Below are positions 45,315-47,044 of a stretch of 47,044 bases of DNA, piece after piece. The DNA lies in assembly GCA_964200185.2 (NCBI GenBank), contig CAXNAD020000018.1:1-47044 (forward strand), read 5' to 3'. The notes below the pieces were generated by a model. It was not told the DNA's origin and did no database searches. It saw only the letters and a program-made list of their open reading frames with translations. The stretch is from Choristocarpus tenellus KU-1152 (taxonomy: Eukaryota; Phaeophyceae). The translations under genes were made by a program, and so were the position numbers. Position 1 is the first letter of the stretch, and every line of letters starts with the position of its first letter.

Positions 45315-46754
45315 ACGAGAAACATATGGCCTAACAGTAATGGTGACCTTGATCTTAACCCTAACCCTAACCTTAAGGTCATGCTTGGAAAAAATCTGTG
45401 CCAGCGATTGGTGAGGTACAGATATGACTGTCTCTCATATAGAATTTTTCAAAGCATGACCAATAAGACAATTTAAAAGTATAAAATTAGGTGTATAATT
45501 GAATGTTCTAAAATGTACGACTACTAGGATTGACTACTTTTGATAATAGAATATACAGAAAAGGTTGAAGTATTGGAAGATTAAGTTGGAACAAAAAAAA
45601 TCAGAACTTTAACACATTGTATCAACGATTGCAAGAAGCAAGAACAATGTGTAATGATACATATTGCATGCATATCTTATTGTGGAGAGAGGTGTGACTC
45701 AAGGCAGGTTGCTACACAACCGAGCAGTCTAGCAACAATATAGAGCAGTGACCATTGCTAACTAACCCTAACCCTAACCCCAACCCTAACCACTTATCTA
45801 CTCAGTACCAGTGTTTTGACCAGGAGATGGTCTCCTCAAGGGCCAAATCAAAATTGTTCAATATGCGCTGATTGTACTAGGCATTCCTGAGTAGTTTGAA
45901 GTGTTTGATAGGACCAATTTTTCATAATTTGTGACCCAGACACAATCCTGGAGGGTCTTCCACATGCTGTTATGACAATGAGTAGTTTACCTATTCTAAA
46001 ACAAATACTCTCCTTGTAAGTCTGTATCAGTGGAAGCTAATACACATGTTATGCCAGATGTGATTACTATTAAGGCTACATTACATTCCTATTCTTTGTT
46101 CTTCATTTTGCTATTACTAATTGTCTCCAGGAATGGTTTCTGTTGGTTGGAGCTATGGGTTAGTTGCTGGTGGCAATGACTGTACTGAAAGTCTATATGG
46201 AAAAATAAATAAACAGGAAACAAGATTCAGTCACCATCCTAGACTATCATAGACAATACACCCTGTTTTTCAGTTTTGTGACAATATCATCAATCCCTCC
46301 CCCTGCTCTTTGATGTTTCTCCAAGACTAGGAGGGGGGGAGGAGAAAGGTTGACAAGTCCACTCAAACATGTTCAGAGATGACTCAAGGAGATATTGTGT
46401 TGCAATCTGATCCGCACAGTTCTAGTCAAAATACCAAGGGAGAGGGTGATGTACAAAAAACAAAAAAGAACAGCCCCAGGCGAGTGCATGTCTTTAATTC
46501 TATACGTAGCACCCTCCTATTTTCAGCATGGAATTATTGTTCAGATTTTTCGTTTTGTGGATGTTCTTCTGTCCAAGTGCTAGCAAAATTAAATAACATA
46601 AATTATCAATCCCATATCTATTTCATATCAAAGGTTGTACATATATTCTAGACAATTATTTGTGCTGGGGTGTTTTGTAAATATTTTGTGTTGTTAGTCT
46701 GGGGCAAGGGCATGTATGCATGAGAGCCCTTGTTCACCAGTTTTATTTTTTTAG
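45315..46754. other. Unassigned interval with telomere-like motifs
   Basis: No gene could be supported. CCCTAA-type arrays occur at 45356-45373 and 45761-45791. The frame at 46379-46651 has no recognisable features. Confidence 0.5.
45761..45791 (+). repeat. Interstitial telomere-like CCCTAA array
   Basis: TAACCCTAACCCTAACCC followed by CAACCCTAACC gives about five hexamers, one altered. It is the longest of several such tracts in the window. Confidence 0.9.
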
Positions 46755-46971
46755 ATATCGCTTGGGTTAAGACCATGCTTCAAAAGGTAAGGTATACTTA
46801 AGGTAGGCAAAAGTTTCGTACAACATGGTCAAAGTCTTTCCTAAGACGATTTCTGTCCTGACTCTACTGTGAACTTCTATCAGGAAAGCTGGATCAAAAA
46901 GGGATACGCGTGAGAACCATCAAAAGAGGAAAATATCCCTCAAAAATGCTGTGCGTGGAAAAATTTTACAG
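46755..46971 (+). CDS. Two candidate exons of a further plus-strand gene
   Basis: Exon 46755-46786 (acceptor TTATTTTTTTAG, donor AAG|GTAAGG) and exon 46884-46971 (acceptor CTATCAG, donor CAG|GTATGT) can join in phase 2 to give a basic peptide, GLRPCFKRKAGSKRD and KRKISLKNAVRGKILQ. They may be downstream exons of the gene at 38201-45314 if its final exon is skipped, or the start of the next gene. Other frames are also partly open, so this is tentative. Confidence 0.35.
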
Positions 46972-47008
46972 GTATGTATGTATGTATGTATATATGTATG
47001 TATGTATG

Positions 47009-47042
<34 letters not shown>

Positions 47043-47044
47043 TG
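46972..47044 (+). repeat. GTAT microsatellite to the window edge
   Basis: About 18 copies of GTAT, with two ATAT interruptions, begin directly at the predicted donor of the preceding exon and run off the end. Confidence 0.95.

Noticed and set aside
1-47044. tRNA, rRNA, CRISPR arrays or prokaryotic operons
   Set aside because: None was seen; the repeats are tandem or inverted eukaryotic types, and the genes are split by introns.

Overview
The window looks like nuclear DNA from a ciliated, intron-rich eukaryote, most likely an invertebrate animal. Its best-supported gene, IFT88, keeps the animal-type protein layout. Introns run from about 0.1 to 5.7 kb, base composition is AT-leaning, micro- and minisatellites are abundant, and TTAGGG/CCCTAA motifs are scattered through it. 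A sponge or similar early-branching animal would fit, but the sequence does not prove it. Exons were assembled by eye from reading frame, splice phase and family resemblance, so every gene model here is a prediction.

Layout, left to right. 1-4.1 kb is mostly unassigned and holds a decayed tandem repeat and a first MITE. At 4.19-4.89 kb are the last two plausible exons of a plus-strand gene, whose stop lies 6 bp from the stop of a convergent four-exon minus-strand gene (4898-6022, 207 aa, unrecognised). That gene starts 280 bp from, and head-to-head with, the IFT88 start codon. IFT88 occupies 6303-24875 as a complete 20-exon gene (817 aa predicted) with continuous splice phase throughout; one intron is GC-AG. 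Its introns hold three MITE insertions plus a truncated fourth, a 31-bp hairpin with 9-bp direct repeats, a ~195-bp-arm inverted repeat beside exon 9, and two tandem arrays that begin at 5' splice sites.

24.9-31 kb holds the 3' part of an unrecognised plus-strand gene (25759-26645) and of a second one (29601-30949). 30.94-35.24 kb holds a minus-strand SDS22-like leucine-rich-repeat gene. One of its introns carries a dead mariner-like transposase of the plant/oomycete type (about 31.69-33.06 kb). 35.3-38.2 kb is mostly unassigned but contains a CpG-richer block with open frames on both strands. 38.2-45.3 kb holds a multi-exon plus-strand gene for an unrecognised, partly helical protein; a 10-N gap inside a MITE in one of its introns is probably an assembly artefact. 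Two further small exons lie at 46.76-46.97 kb, and the window ends in a GTAT microsatellite.

The gene products do not form a recognisable pathway as a set. IFT88 is a core intraflagellar transport (IFT-B) protein, and its divergent partner may share its promoter and therefore possibly its ciliary expression. I found no clear new biological system. The strongest unusual signals are the repeats abutting splice sites, the two MITE families and the divergent ciliary-gene promoter.
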